Shown: positions 11,280 through 19,595 of the stretch, piece by piece
How the letters are laid out: each line of letters begins with the position of its first letter
Numbering within the stretch: position 1 is the first letter of the stretch
Assembly: GCA_964059195.1 (NCBI GenBank)
Contig: CAXKWD010000006.1
Span: forward strand, 4,580,530 to 4,644,529
Length of the DNA: 64,000 bases
From: Ectobius pallidus
Lineage: Eukaryota > Arthropoda > Insecta > Blattodea > Ectobiidae
Reading direction: 5' to 3'
The notes under the pieces: generated by a model
Told to the model about the DNA's origin: nothing
Database searches by the model: none
Seen by the model: the letters and a program-made list of their open reading frames with translations, nothing else
Position numbers and translations under genes: made by a program

Positions 11280-13017
11280 AAATTTAAACGTAGATACAGA
11301 AGACAAAAAAAGAATATTGAAGACTCAGAAGACTAAAAACAATTTAGCTAGTGTAAAAGATCGAAGTTATCCCAATCTTACCAAAGATTTCACAATTGGA
11401 ACGTGGAATGTAAGAAGCATGAATATAGGAAAATTAGAAGTAGTCAAGAAAGAACTGGAAAGAAACAATATTGATATATTAGGAATAAGTGAACTAAAGT
11501 GGTTAGGAGAAGGATACTTTAACTCTGAAGACTATACTATATAGGCTACTTTGCAGGGCAAGAGCAATATGGATATAATCGAGTAGGCATAATTACCAAG
11601 AAGCACATTACAAAAGCCGTTCTAGGACATAAAACAATAAACAGCAGGGTTATGAGTATTCGCATAAAAGCAGTACCGGAAAATCTGTCAATTATACAGG
11701 TATATGCACCAACTACGGATGCTGATGATATAGAGATAGATCAATTTTATAACCAAGTTCAAGCAGTAATCGATGACACCCCCAAAAACGATGTGTTATT
11801 TGTCATTGGCGACTGGAATGCAAAGGTGGGGAGCAAAGAAACCCCAGGGATTGCAGGAAAGTATGGCTTAGGTGAAAGAAATGACAGAGGTGAACGTCTA
11901 ATCGAGTTCTGCGCAGAAAACAATATGTTTATTGCAAATACAATGTTTGAGTTAGAGTTGCAGCATCTACACACATGGACATCGCCAGATAACAAGGTCA
12001 ACAACTAGATCGACTTCATTTTAGGTAAACAAAGGTGGAGGAGTGCTGTAAGAGTGGCTAAGACACTCTCAAAAGCTGATTGTGGAAGCGATCATGAATT
12101 GTTTGTAGCAAAAATAAGAGTTAAACTAAAACAGATAGGAAAATACAGATTTAAAGTCAGATCTAGATAATATACCTCAACAGTACACGGAAGCAGTAGG
12201 ACAAAAACTATTGTCCATGAAAGCTAAAGGAACTAATCCAGAAAAACTTTGGAATGATCTAAAAGAAATAATAATGAAAGAAGCATCAGTTATTCCCAAG
12301 AAAATAGGGAAAAAATCCAAATGGCTCTCGGCCGACACACTTAAGATAGCAGAGGATAGGAGAAAGGCCAAGGAGAATGGTGATTTAGATGGTATAAGAC
12401 ATCTGAATGCCAAATTTCAAAGAGAAGCAAGAAGAGATAAGGAAAAATTTGTCAAATAGAAATGTGAAGAAATTGAACGGAACAAGAAAACAAACCCAAA
12501 GGACATGTTCAGAGTGATTAAGGAGCTGTGTACAGAATTCAAACCTAAAACAGGGATCATTAAAGGAAAAGATGGATCGGTACTGTCTGAAAAAGCAGAT
12601 ATACTCAAGAGATGGGAAGAATATTCAGTGGAACTGTTTAAAGATGAAAGGGTAGAAGACGTAATAGAACTAAACTATGTTCAAGAACCAGAAGTATTGA
12701 AGAGCGAAGTCAAATGGGCACTGGAGAACTTACCAAATAACAAAGCCCCAGGAAATGATCACCTGCCAATTGAGTTGCTTAAAGCTTGTAAAGAAGAAGT
12801 CATTCCAGTAATCACAGAATTGTGCAATACAATATGGAGAACGCTGAAGTGGCCTACAGAGTGGAAACAGTCCGTGTTTATTCTAATACCGAAAAAAGGA
12901 GACAGGAAAGAATGCACTAACTATAGGACTATTGCTTTAATCTCACACACTAGTAAGATACTGTTAAAACTCATTCAAAGTAGACTGGAACAATTCATAG
13001 AAAAACAGATGCCATTA

Positions 13018-13868
13018 GAATTAGAATTAGAATTAGAATTATTTATTTTCAACTAATTACAAGTCTGACTTGTGTAGTTGCCGTCAAAGATAAAGATAAA
13101 CAAGGTACATCAACATAAAAATAATATACATATACAAGGTACATAAACAAACTTCACAATACATCAAAATAAACAAGTTAAAATACAACTTTGTACCTAC
13201 TACCCACTCTAGTTTCAGTTAAAAACATATATCTACCTCTGATAGGCAGAGAAATTCCTCTAGCTTGTAAAAGGGATTTACAGCCAACCAATTATACATT
13301 TTGGTCTTAAACCTTTTCAGGTTAACATAGTGTGCTCCAATAGGTAATTTATTAAACATTTTTAATCCAATATACCTGTAATATTCTTGTGACTTAGCAA
13401 GCCTAACCCTTGGAAGGTCAATATTATTCGTATATCTGGTATTATGTGGATGCCTGTCTCGTCTCAATGGGATATCAGCTAAGTTTACTTTAACATATTC
13501 GAGGCATTTAAATATGAATAAGTTGTAAACGGTGAGAATCTTTTCACTGATAAACAGTGGTTTACAATGAGCACTATAACTTGAGTTAGTGATTATTCTT
13601 ATGGCCTTCTTTTGTAACAGTAAAATTCTAGGCAAGTCATGCCCACAACCCCAAATTAAGATTCCGTAACTGATAATGCTATTAAAGAATGCATAATACG
13701 CCATCCGTAAATACTCTTTAGGAATATATATCTTTAGCTTCCGGAGTAAATATATTACTCTGGAAAGTCTACTACAAATCTTGTTTATCTGCGGACTCCA
13801 AGTAAGTTTCGGATCGAGTATAATTCCTAATAAATTAATATTCACTCTCTCATGATTGTTTAAACTAA
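13018..13868 (-). mobile_element. 5'-truncated CR1-like element in D ORF2
   Basis: A minus-strand insertion between KQMP and LEQAGF of the RTE RT. Its 3' tail lies at 13018-13045 and consists of ATTAGA units on the plus strand. The right edge resumes host sequence at AATTAGAGCAAGCGG. Thus ATTAGA occurs at both borders: either the target duplication or the site at which the tail annealed. Confidence 0.85.
13219..13868 (-). pseudogene. RT thumb and C-terminus of the CR1-like insertion
   Basis: About 208 open codons encode the end of a non-LTR RT: LLGIILDPKLTWSPQI, YLLRKLKIYIPKEYLRMAYY, FNSIISYGILIWG, then HNTRYTNNIDLPRVRLAKSQ and WLAVNPFYKLEEFL. The organisation is that of A1's C-terminus, so it belongs to the same clade. 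The palm with the catalytic Asp residues is absent because the copy is 5'-truncated. Confidence 0.85.
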
Positions 13869-15103
13869 TTAGAGCAAGCGGGGTTCAGAAGAGGAAGAGG
13901 GACTCGTGATCAGATAGCAAACATACGCTGGATCATGGAAAGAGCTCGTGAACAGAACAAAGTCATTTACATCTGCTTTATAGACTACAAAAAGGCCTTT
14001 GACAGTGTTCGTCATGACAAGATGTGGAGTATAATGGAAAATATGGGAGTGCCACTTCATCTAACCAACTTAGTAAAGAAACTATACACAGATCAGACAG
14101 CATTAGTACAAACTGAATACGGAGCAACTGAGTGGTTTCCTATACAAAAAGGGGTGCAGCAAGGCTGCATACTATCTCCATCGCTGTTTAACCTGTATAG
14201 TGAGTGGATAATGAGAGAGGCTGGTCTAGAAGGTATGGAAGCAGGAGTAAGAATAGGAGGAAGAAGAATCAACAACTTAAGATACGCAGATGACACCACT
14301 CTGCTTGCTGAAAGTGAAGATGACCTAGTTCGGATAATAAGGAAAGTGAAAGAAGAAAGTGAAAAAGCAGGACTAATGCTCAACCTAGACAAGACAAAGG
14401 TGATGGCAACAGGACCCATGACAGTAATAAATATTAATGGAGTAAATCTAAAAACAGTGGACAGTTTTAACTTTTTGGGAACACTTATCACCAATGATGC
14501 CTCGTGTAGAGAAGAAATAAGGAGAAGAATAAATATGGGCCGCACAGCATTAGGAAAACTCAGAAAAATCTTAAAACATTCTGATATAAGTAAGAATACC
14601 AAAATCAAAATAATTCAGACCATAGTTTTCCCAACAGTACTCTATGGATGTGAAAGTTGGACTCTGACCAAACAAGACAGAAAGAAACTTGACAGTTTTG
14701 AACTATGGACTTGGAGAAGACTCTTGAGCATCCCATGGACGGAGAAAAGAACAAATACATCTATAATAGAAGAAATAAGACCAAAACACTCTTTGGAGGC
14801 AATGGCCACAAAAATGAAATTATCATACTTCGGACATATCATCAGAAAAGAACGATCATTAGAAAAAGATGTAATGCTGGGACACATGGAAGGTGCGAGG
14901 AAACAAGGAAGGCCACGTACAAGGTGGATTCAAGGCGTGCAGGAGGTGATGCAAATGAAATTGTGTGAACTGATCTGTGCTGCAAAAAAACAGGAATCTA
15001 TGGAGATCAATAATACAAAGAATCATAGACAATAGAACAAGACTAAACACCTATTAGGGATGGCAAGATCCATTTCTTGCTGTGAATATCCACATGGATC
15101 TCC

Positions 15104-15144
15104 AAGAGTCGTTCACGACTCAGTGGAATAATAATAATAATAAT
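15104..15144 (+). other. 3' hairpin and AAT tail of element D
   Basis: GAGTCGTTCACGACTC (15106-15121) forms a perfect short hairpin just before the AAT repeats at 15127-15144. RTE-BovB elements end, as I recall, in a similar AGAGTCGG...CGACTGAG structure before their repeat tail. The position and sequence likeness support the RTE assignment. Role as the RT recognition site is inferred. Confidence 0.6.
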
Positions 15145-17754
15145 ATTCTTGCCACTCAAGGTATTTTGGGTAGACCAAAAGGTGGAATCTCATGCCTTAT
15201 GAGTCCAAAACTATCCCCTTTCAAGGAGATTTTCCACACAGACAACCTACTTGTACTCAGGACCAGATTGTGCAACATAATATGTGTTTACTTCCAACCT
15301 GAATTTGACTACAGAGAAATTATAGATGAGATTAGCTCTGCACTCAGGACAGTGCCAAGGACAGAAGCGACGTTACTGGCAGGCGACCTTAACTGCAGAC
15401 TAGATCAGCCAAGCCAAAAATCTACAGAAGTAATCAACTATTTAGAAAGAGAAGGACTCACACTTTTTAACGACCCACAAACAAAGACCTATATTAGTCC
15501 AAACGGCGCCAGCACCATCGACGTTATTTTTGGAAATATGCAGTATATAAATCACAGAGTATGTAACCATATTATTGTGAGGAAACACCTCCCAGTTGAG
15601 TGCACCATTTCCGTGAATGATTCCAAATGTAGCACCAAGAAAAGAGAAAACTTATACAACCGCCGATCGAGAAACATCAACATGGGAAAACTTCAAGCAA
15701 TATCAGTGAATATTCCAAGGCTAATGGAAAAAATACAAGGGGAAGGACTAAACCAAGCTCTTGGAGCAATAGAAGAAGAAATTCAAAAGTCCACAGAACC
15801 TATTCGAACTGACCATAGACGCTCCAAACCGTGGTTCAACTCTCGTTGCTACGAAGCAAGAAAGGCAACACTAAATGCCCTACATAATTATAGGAAGTCG
15901 CGATCTCAACCAGACCTGCAAGACTATTCCATAAAAAGAAAAGAATACAAGGAAGTGCTGACAGAAACGAGAAAGGCCTATATAATATCAGAGGAGAACA
16001 AGTTAATAGAAGAGGCAGAAACAAATCCATATAGAGCCCTAAAACCACGACAACCAAGGTTTCCCAGGGAAATCCCTATAGAGACTTGGGAAAAACATTT
16101 CCGCGAAGTCCTACAATTCAAGGAAAGAAGACCTCATATGGAAACTAAATTCCAAACTGGAATTAATGATTACGACCCGTTCACCACGGAAGATATCAAA
16201 GGCGTAATAGCTCAACTAAAGAAAAAGAAAGCTTGTGGAACCGACCAGATATACAATGAGCACATCCAAAACACCGCCACACTATTTACTAATACCTGGA
16301 CCGCAATGATGAACAGATGCCTTACAGAAGCCAATATCCCTGACAAATGGAGGAGCTCAACAGTGAAAGTGTTATACAAAGGAAAAGGTGACACAAAAGA
16401 CCCAAATGCATATAGAGGCATTGCCCTAGAATGCACACCATTCAAAATGCTGACAAAACTCATCACGGACAGACTTACAAAACTAATAGATGACAAAATT
16501 CCCGAGTTACAGTTCGGTTTCCGAAAGGGGAAATCCACGATTCATGCCGTGAATTGCATACTAAACGACATACGGGAAGCACTCAGACACCAGCGGGGAA
16601 AACTATATGCCTTTTTCGTTGACTACAGCAAGGCCTTCGACTTGATTAATAGACAGAAAGCACTCGGAAAACTTGAATCCCTAATTGGAGAAAGCCACTA
16701 CCTGACAAAAATCATACGAAATATACTAGCCTGCAACTACGTTGAGATAGACAACCAGATAGACAGATCATCCTGGTTGACGCAGACGAATGGAGTCTTG
16801 CAGGGCGACCCAATGAGCCCTCTTTTGTTTAACATCGCCACGATAGACGTGACACAAGTCGTAGAAAACTTAGATGTGGCCATGTACGCATATGCAGACG
16901 ACATGGTCTTGGTCTCCAAATCGCTGGAACAGCTCCAAGTGGCATGCGACCGTCTAATCACATGGGCAGAACAAAATGACCTACATTTGAATGAAGACAA
17001 GACAGTAATGATGGTATTTAGGAAAGGAGGACGAGCCGCAGCCGAAGATGTCATCAAGATAAATGGTAAGAATATACGAAAGGTCAACAGCTTCAAGTAT
17101 CTCGGTATTACCCTTCAAACAACAGGCACCAGGTTCACAAAACACATAAAAGAGAGAACATCCGCAGCAACCATAGCTATGAACGACATAAAACAGATAC
17201 GAAGACTGTCTTTACACACGTCACTGAAACTCTTCAGGGTGAAAATTGCGCCAGTTATCAGCTATGCTCTAGACGCTATATGGGAACAATTGCAAACGAA
17301 TGATCTCCTTGCCATAGAAAAAGTCAAGTCAACATACCTTAAAAAGGCATTATGCCTCTCAAAGTTCACTCTTTCGCGACTTGTTTACGAACTTGCAAGT
17401 GAACCTTTCCTCCAAGAAGAGCTACGATACCAGTTCTCGCTGCCATCAAAAAGTGCTTACAATGAGGCAATTACAATCCTAAGACAGAAAAAGGAACAAA
17501 TATGGCCCGATTTCTACTCGACGGATGCCATGATGAAGACAGAGTGGAAGCAAGCAGACTACGAGCTCAGACACATCTACACACGCCTTTCAGTTCACGG
17601 ATTCCATCACCTGATGTGTTCCACCACGAAACACCATGAACCAGACTCGCTTCAGTGTTTGTGTCAACTGTGTGGCCGACCATGTGAACGCTATCATGTG
17701 TTAACATGCAAGAAGAGAGAAAAATCCCTAACCCAGTTTTGTACTGAAGAATAA
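15145..17754 (+). CDS. ORF2 of element C, endonuclease C-terminal part, RT and Cys-rich tail
   Basis: From ILATQGILGRPKGGISCL to the TAA at 17752 there are about 869 codons without a stop, unusual for so nested a copy. Endonuclease blocks: LLAGDLNCRLDQ and HLPVECTI. RT blocks: KKKKACGTDQIYNE, KGDTKDPNAYRGIALEC, QFGFRKGKSTIHAVN, FVDYSKAFDLINR, GVLQGDPMSPLLFNIA and YAYADDMVLVSKS (catalytic YADD near 16892). The C-terminus has CLCQLCGRPCERYHVLTC, a zinc-knuckle-like motif. The endonuclease start is 6 kb upstream at 8945-9106, so the gene is not expressible as it stands. The open frame reads into D's tail upstream of 15145; those codons are not part of C. Confidence 0.85.
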   Translation: MLATQGILGRPKGGISCLMSPKLSPFKEIFHTDNLLVLRTRLCNIICVYFQPEFDYREIIDEISSALRTVPRTEATLLAGDLNCRLDQPSQKSTEVINYLEREGLTLFNDPQTKTYISPNGASTIDVIFGNMQYINHRVCNHIIVRKHLPVECTISVNDSKCSTKKRENLYNRRSRNINMGKLQAISVNIPRLMEKIQGEGLNQALGAIEEEIQKSTEPIRTDHRRSKPWFNSRCYEARKATLNALHNYRKSRSQPDLQDYSIKRKEYKEVLTETRKAYIISEENKLIEEAETNPYRALKPRQPRFPREIPIETWEKHFREVLQFKERRPHMETKFQTGINDYDPFTTEDIKGVIAQLKKKKACGTDQIYNEHIQNTATLFTNTWTAMMNRCLTEANIPDKWRSSTVKVLYKGKGDTKDPNAYRGIALECTPFKMLTKLITDRLTKLIDDKIPELQFGFRKGKSTIHAVNCILNDIREALRHQRGKLYAFFVDYSKAFDLINRQKALGKLESLIGESHYLTKIIRNILACNYVEIDNQIDRSSWLTQTNGVLQGDPMSPLLFNIATIDVTQVVENLDVAMYAYADDMVLVSKSLEQLQVACDRLITWAEQNDLHLNEDKTVMMVFRKGGRAAAEDVIKINGKNIRKVNSFKYLGITLQTTGTRFTKHIKERTSAATIAMNDIKQIRRLSLHTSLKLFRVKIAPVISYALDAIWEQLQTNDLLAIEKVKSTYLKKALCLSKFTLSRLVYELASEPFLQEELRYQFSLPSKSAYNEAITILRQKKEQIWPDFYSTDAMMKTEWKQADYELRHIYTRLSVHGFHHLMCSTTKHHEPDSLQCLCQLCGRPCERYHVLTCKKREKSLTQFCTEE

Positions 17755-17758
17755 CAAT

Positions 17759-17785
17759 GCACATTGTGCGCTCTCCTATTTATTA
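17759..17785 (+). other. 3' hairpin and end of element C
   Basis: GCACATTGTGC (17759-17769) is a small palindrome 5 bases after the ORF2 stop; CTATTTATTA closes the element. Element F has GCACAAATGTGC at the matching place on its strand, so the hairpin is conserved between the two families. Confidence 0.6.
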
Positions 17786-17797
17786 TTAAGTTCATAA
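17786..17797. repeat. right target-site duplication of element C
   Basis: TTAAGTTCATAA, identical to 6450-6461. Sequence of E continues immediately after it. Confidence 0.85.
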
Positions 17798-18399
17798 CAT
17801 GGACAGTTTCTCCTTTTCCAATATTTAGGAGGCATGAGATCACGTTTTAAAAAATAATATTAATAAATAAAGAAAAATTAATAGTAACTTTGAGCAACTT
17901 GACACTTTATACAATGTAATTCAACCAGTAAAATAAGTTATTAATCTAGGGAACTTTCAAAAGATGAGTTTAGAATAGGCTATCTCAATATTCAAGGTAC
18001 TGGAGAAAAACATTTAATTACCAATGAAATGTTCGACGGTTTTTGTTTAGATGAGCATTGGTTCAAACAGGAAGAACTTCGGGTACAAGATATTAGAAGA
18101 CTTCACTTTAATTAATAGTTTCAAGGGGAAAATCACCTACATGGTGGAGTGTCTATTTATGTTAAAACCCCTCTTGCCAAAAGTTGTAGCAGATTGGATC
18201 TCAATATATTTTGTGATGATTGCATTTTGAAACAACAGGTTTAGTATTTGACCACCTTAAATTAATAATAATAGTGGTCTATGGGTCTCTGATAGGAGAC
18301 CTCTATCTATTCCTTGGGAAACTTGAAGACCTATTAATGTTCCTTTAAAGATATGTACACTGAACATTAATAATGGGAGTTGTAAGAAAAAGGTAATAG
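17798..18399 (+). pseudogene. endonuclease relic of retrotransposon E, first copy
   Basis: E continues after C with CATGGACAG, then AATATTTAGGAGGCATGAGA, then a degraded endonuclease: GYLNIQGTGEKHLITNEM, FDGFCLDEHWFKQEEL, HGGVSIYVKTPL, and GLVFDHLKLIIIVVYGS. These are the ordered blocks of a CR1/Jockey-type endonuclease, with stops and frame changes throughout. About 550 bp of it are nearly identical to 55958-56843. A hAT element interrupts it at 18408. Confidence 0.7.
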
Positions 18400-18407
18400 G
18401 TAATAGG

Positions 18408-19387
18408 CAGGGCTAGGATTTATATGTACTAAAAAATGTCAAAATATGTACATATATATATGTACTTAAAAATGTCGAAATATGTACATATATATGTACC
18501 AAAAATGTCAAAATATGTACATATATATATGCAAATATATTTTGTAAAATATGGACATCAAAACAAATTTAACCACTAGACACTACATTTTGTTACTTTT
18601 AGAACCTATAAAAATGCATTACAAATACTGGATTCATAAATTAAATTATTCAATTTCTTTTCCGATCACTTACTGTATTTGTATTCAATCATTGATTATT
18701 TCTGCTACCATAACAGTATGCCACAAAATGTTGTTTTAAATTTTCAAAAGTAATTTTTATTGGCTGAAGCTTCGTTCTACTGCACATGAAGTGATTGGCG
18801 CGTGTTTAAAATTCACTGATTCTAGTTTTACATTTGACGAGCCGCTTAAGATTGCACAATTTTACACATTTCTTCAAAGCCTGGATTTCTTGAAGACACA
18901 TTGTCCACTTTACATTTGATAAGATCGGCTAAATGTCCACGTATACATTTGAGTTCACGAATCATGTTTTTCACAATGTCAATATTTCCAGGTAATGTGA
19001 GATTATTATTTTGTAGTTTCTGAATTATTTTTGTTATATTAAGAAAATTTGATTCAATGTAACACAAATCATTTTTCACACATTCATTTCTGTACATAAC
19101 TGTAAACTTATCCTGTGCTGCCATATTTTCTGTCACTGAAAACGACAATTTTATATAGTTTTACTCTTAAGAATGAAATATGTACGAATATTGCATTCAA
19201 ATCACTAAATATGGACAAATATTTATTTTACATATAAATATGTACTAATGTCAGAAATATGGAAAAATATGTAAAATAAATTTGTTTAATTTGAATAGAG
19301 GACAACATAATAGATGGAGAAAAGTGAAAAAAATGTGTCTATATGTGAAATTAAGAAATATGTAATTACATATAAATCCTAGCCCTG
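18408..19387. mobile_element. 980-bp hAT element in E
   Basis: Terminal inverted repeats CAGGGCTAGGATTTATATG and its complement are flanked by the 8-bp duplication GTAATAGG (18400-18407 and 19388-19395). An 8-bp target and CAGGG ends are diagnostic of hAT. Both ends are rich in ATGTAC/TATATGTAC words, likely transposase-binding repeats. It contains only a transposase fragment. Confidence 0.9.
18846..19148 (-). pseudogene. hAT transposase fragment
   Basis: A 100-codon frame reads FLNITKIIQKLQNNNLTLP, then IVKNMIRELKCIRGHL and NPGFEEMCKIV. The segment resembles the part of hAT transposases where a helical region ending in Asn-Pro-Gly precedes the second catalytic Asp block. The DDE residues themselves are not present, so it is non-functional. 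Its place inside a structurally complete hAT supports the call. Confidence 0.5.
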
Positions 19388-19395
19388 GTAATAGG

Positions 19396-19562
19396 CCAGA
19401 TGAAAAATAACATGATGCTTTATTCGACTTTGTACAAGAGAAACAAATCAGACATTTATAAGCAATTGTATTCTAGAACTAAACTTGACCACAGACCAGT
19501 CATTAATGAAAGTATATAATAGGCTAATATTGAAAAGTCAATATTTGTACAAAATTATGGAG
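19396..19562 (+). mobile_element. continuation of E after the hAT
   Basis: The stretch directly after the hAT reads ALFDFVQEKQIRHL in one frame, similar to the conserved endonuclease segment that precedes the catalytic Asp-His block in CR1-like elements. It ends where element F begins. Confidence 0.45.
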
Positions 19563-19595
19563 TTTTATAATAAGAAAACTCGCACAAATGTGCAT

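Larger units (their letters stand above)
11280..15035 (+). pseudogene. ORF2 of element D: RTE-BovB-like endonuclease and reverse transcriptase
   Basis: Endonuclease blocks: GTWNVRSMNIGKLEVVKKEL, ISELKW, VIGDWNAKVG, and DCGSDHELF (catalytic Asp-His). RT blocks: KKGDRKECTNYRTIALIS, GFRRGRGTRDQI, CFIDYKKAFDSV, GVQQGCILSPSLFNLY and LRYADDTTLLAES (catalytic YADD near 14284). The thumb has VLYGCESWTLTK and FGHIIRKE. These blocks match my memory of RTE-BovB ORF2 very closely. Lesions: a frameshift near 11540, a nonsense codon at 12006-12008 (VNN-stop-IDFIL), a frameshift near 12160, a nonsense codon at 12457-12459, and the 13018-13868 insertion. The open frame overlaps the ORF1 end at 11257-11279, but no ATG is obvious, so the start is uncertain. 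Confidence 0.85.
9107..15144 (+). mobile_element. element D: PHD-type ORF1 plus BovB-like RTE ORF2
   Basis: D sits in the endonuclease gene of C. It reads 5' leader, ORF1 (PHD finger, coiled coil, RNA-binding-type domain), ORF2 (endonuclease and RT close to RTE-BovB), a 3' hairpin and an AAT-repeat tail. Removing its 966-bp MITE and 0.85-kb CR1-like insertion leaves about 4.2 kb. Several stops and frameshifts make it inactive. The left border is placed where C's reading ends and is good to about 15 bases. No clear target duplication was found. The alternative is that ORF1 belongs to a separate element; see the findings. Confidence 0.7.
6462..17785 (+). mobile_element. I-type non-LTR retrotransposon C with nested insertions
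   Basis: C has ORF1 with an RNA-binding-type domain, ORF2 with endonuclease, RT and a C-terminal Cys/His motif, a 3' hairpin and a short TATTATTA end. It is bounded by a 12-bp duplication. Its own sequence is about 3.6 kb; the rest is element D (about 9107-15144) and a 1646-bp inverted-repeat element (7151-8796). The RT part of ORF2 is undamaged, whereas ORF1 has a duplication and an insertion. Classification in the I group, rather than R1 or Loa, is inferred from ORF1 style, the Cys-rich tail and target duplication length. Confidence 0.8.

Noticed and set aside
13017..13056. Open frame continuing as repeated Leu-Glu after KQMP in the RTE gene
   Set aside because: It is the ATTAGA microsatellite tail of the minus-strand insertion read in frame, not protein.
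15082..15144. The 21 codons upstream of ILATQG as the N-terminus of C ORF2
   Set aside because: They lie in D's 3' UTR hairpin and AAT tail; the open frame there is accidental.
6584..17754. 6359-17785 as one single retrotransposon
   Set aside because: Two different ORF1s, two endonucleases and two RT types are present, and the frames rejoin only when D is removed.
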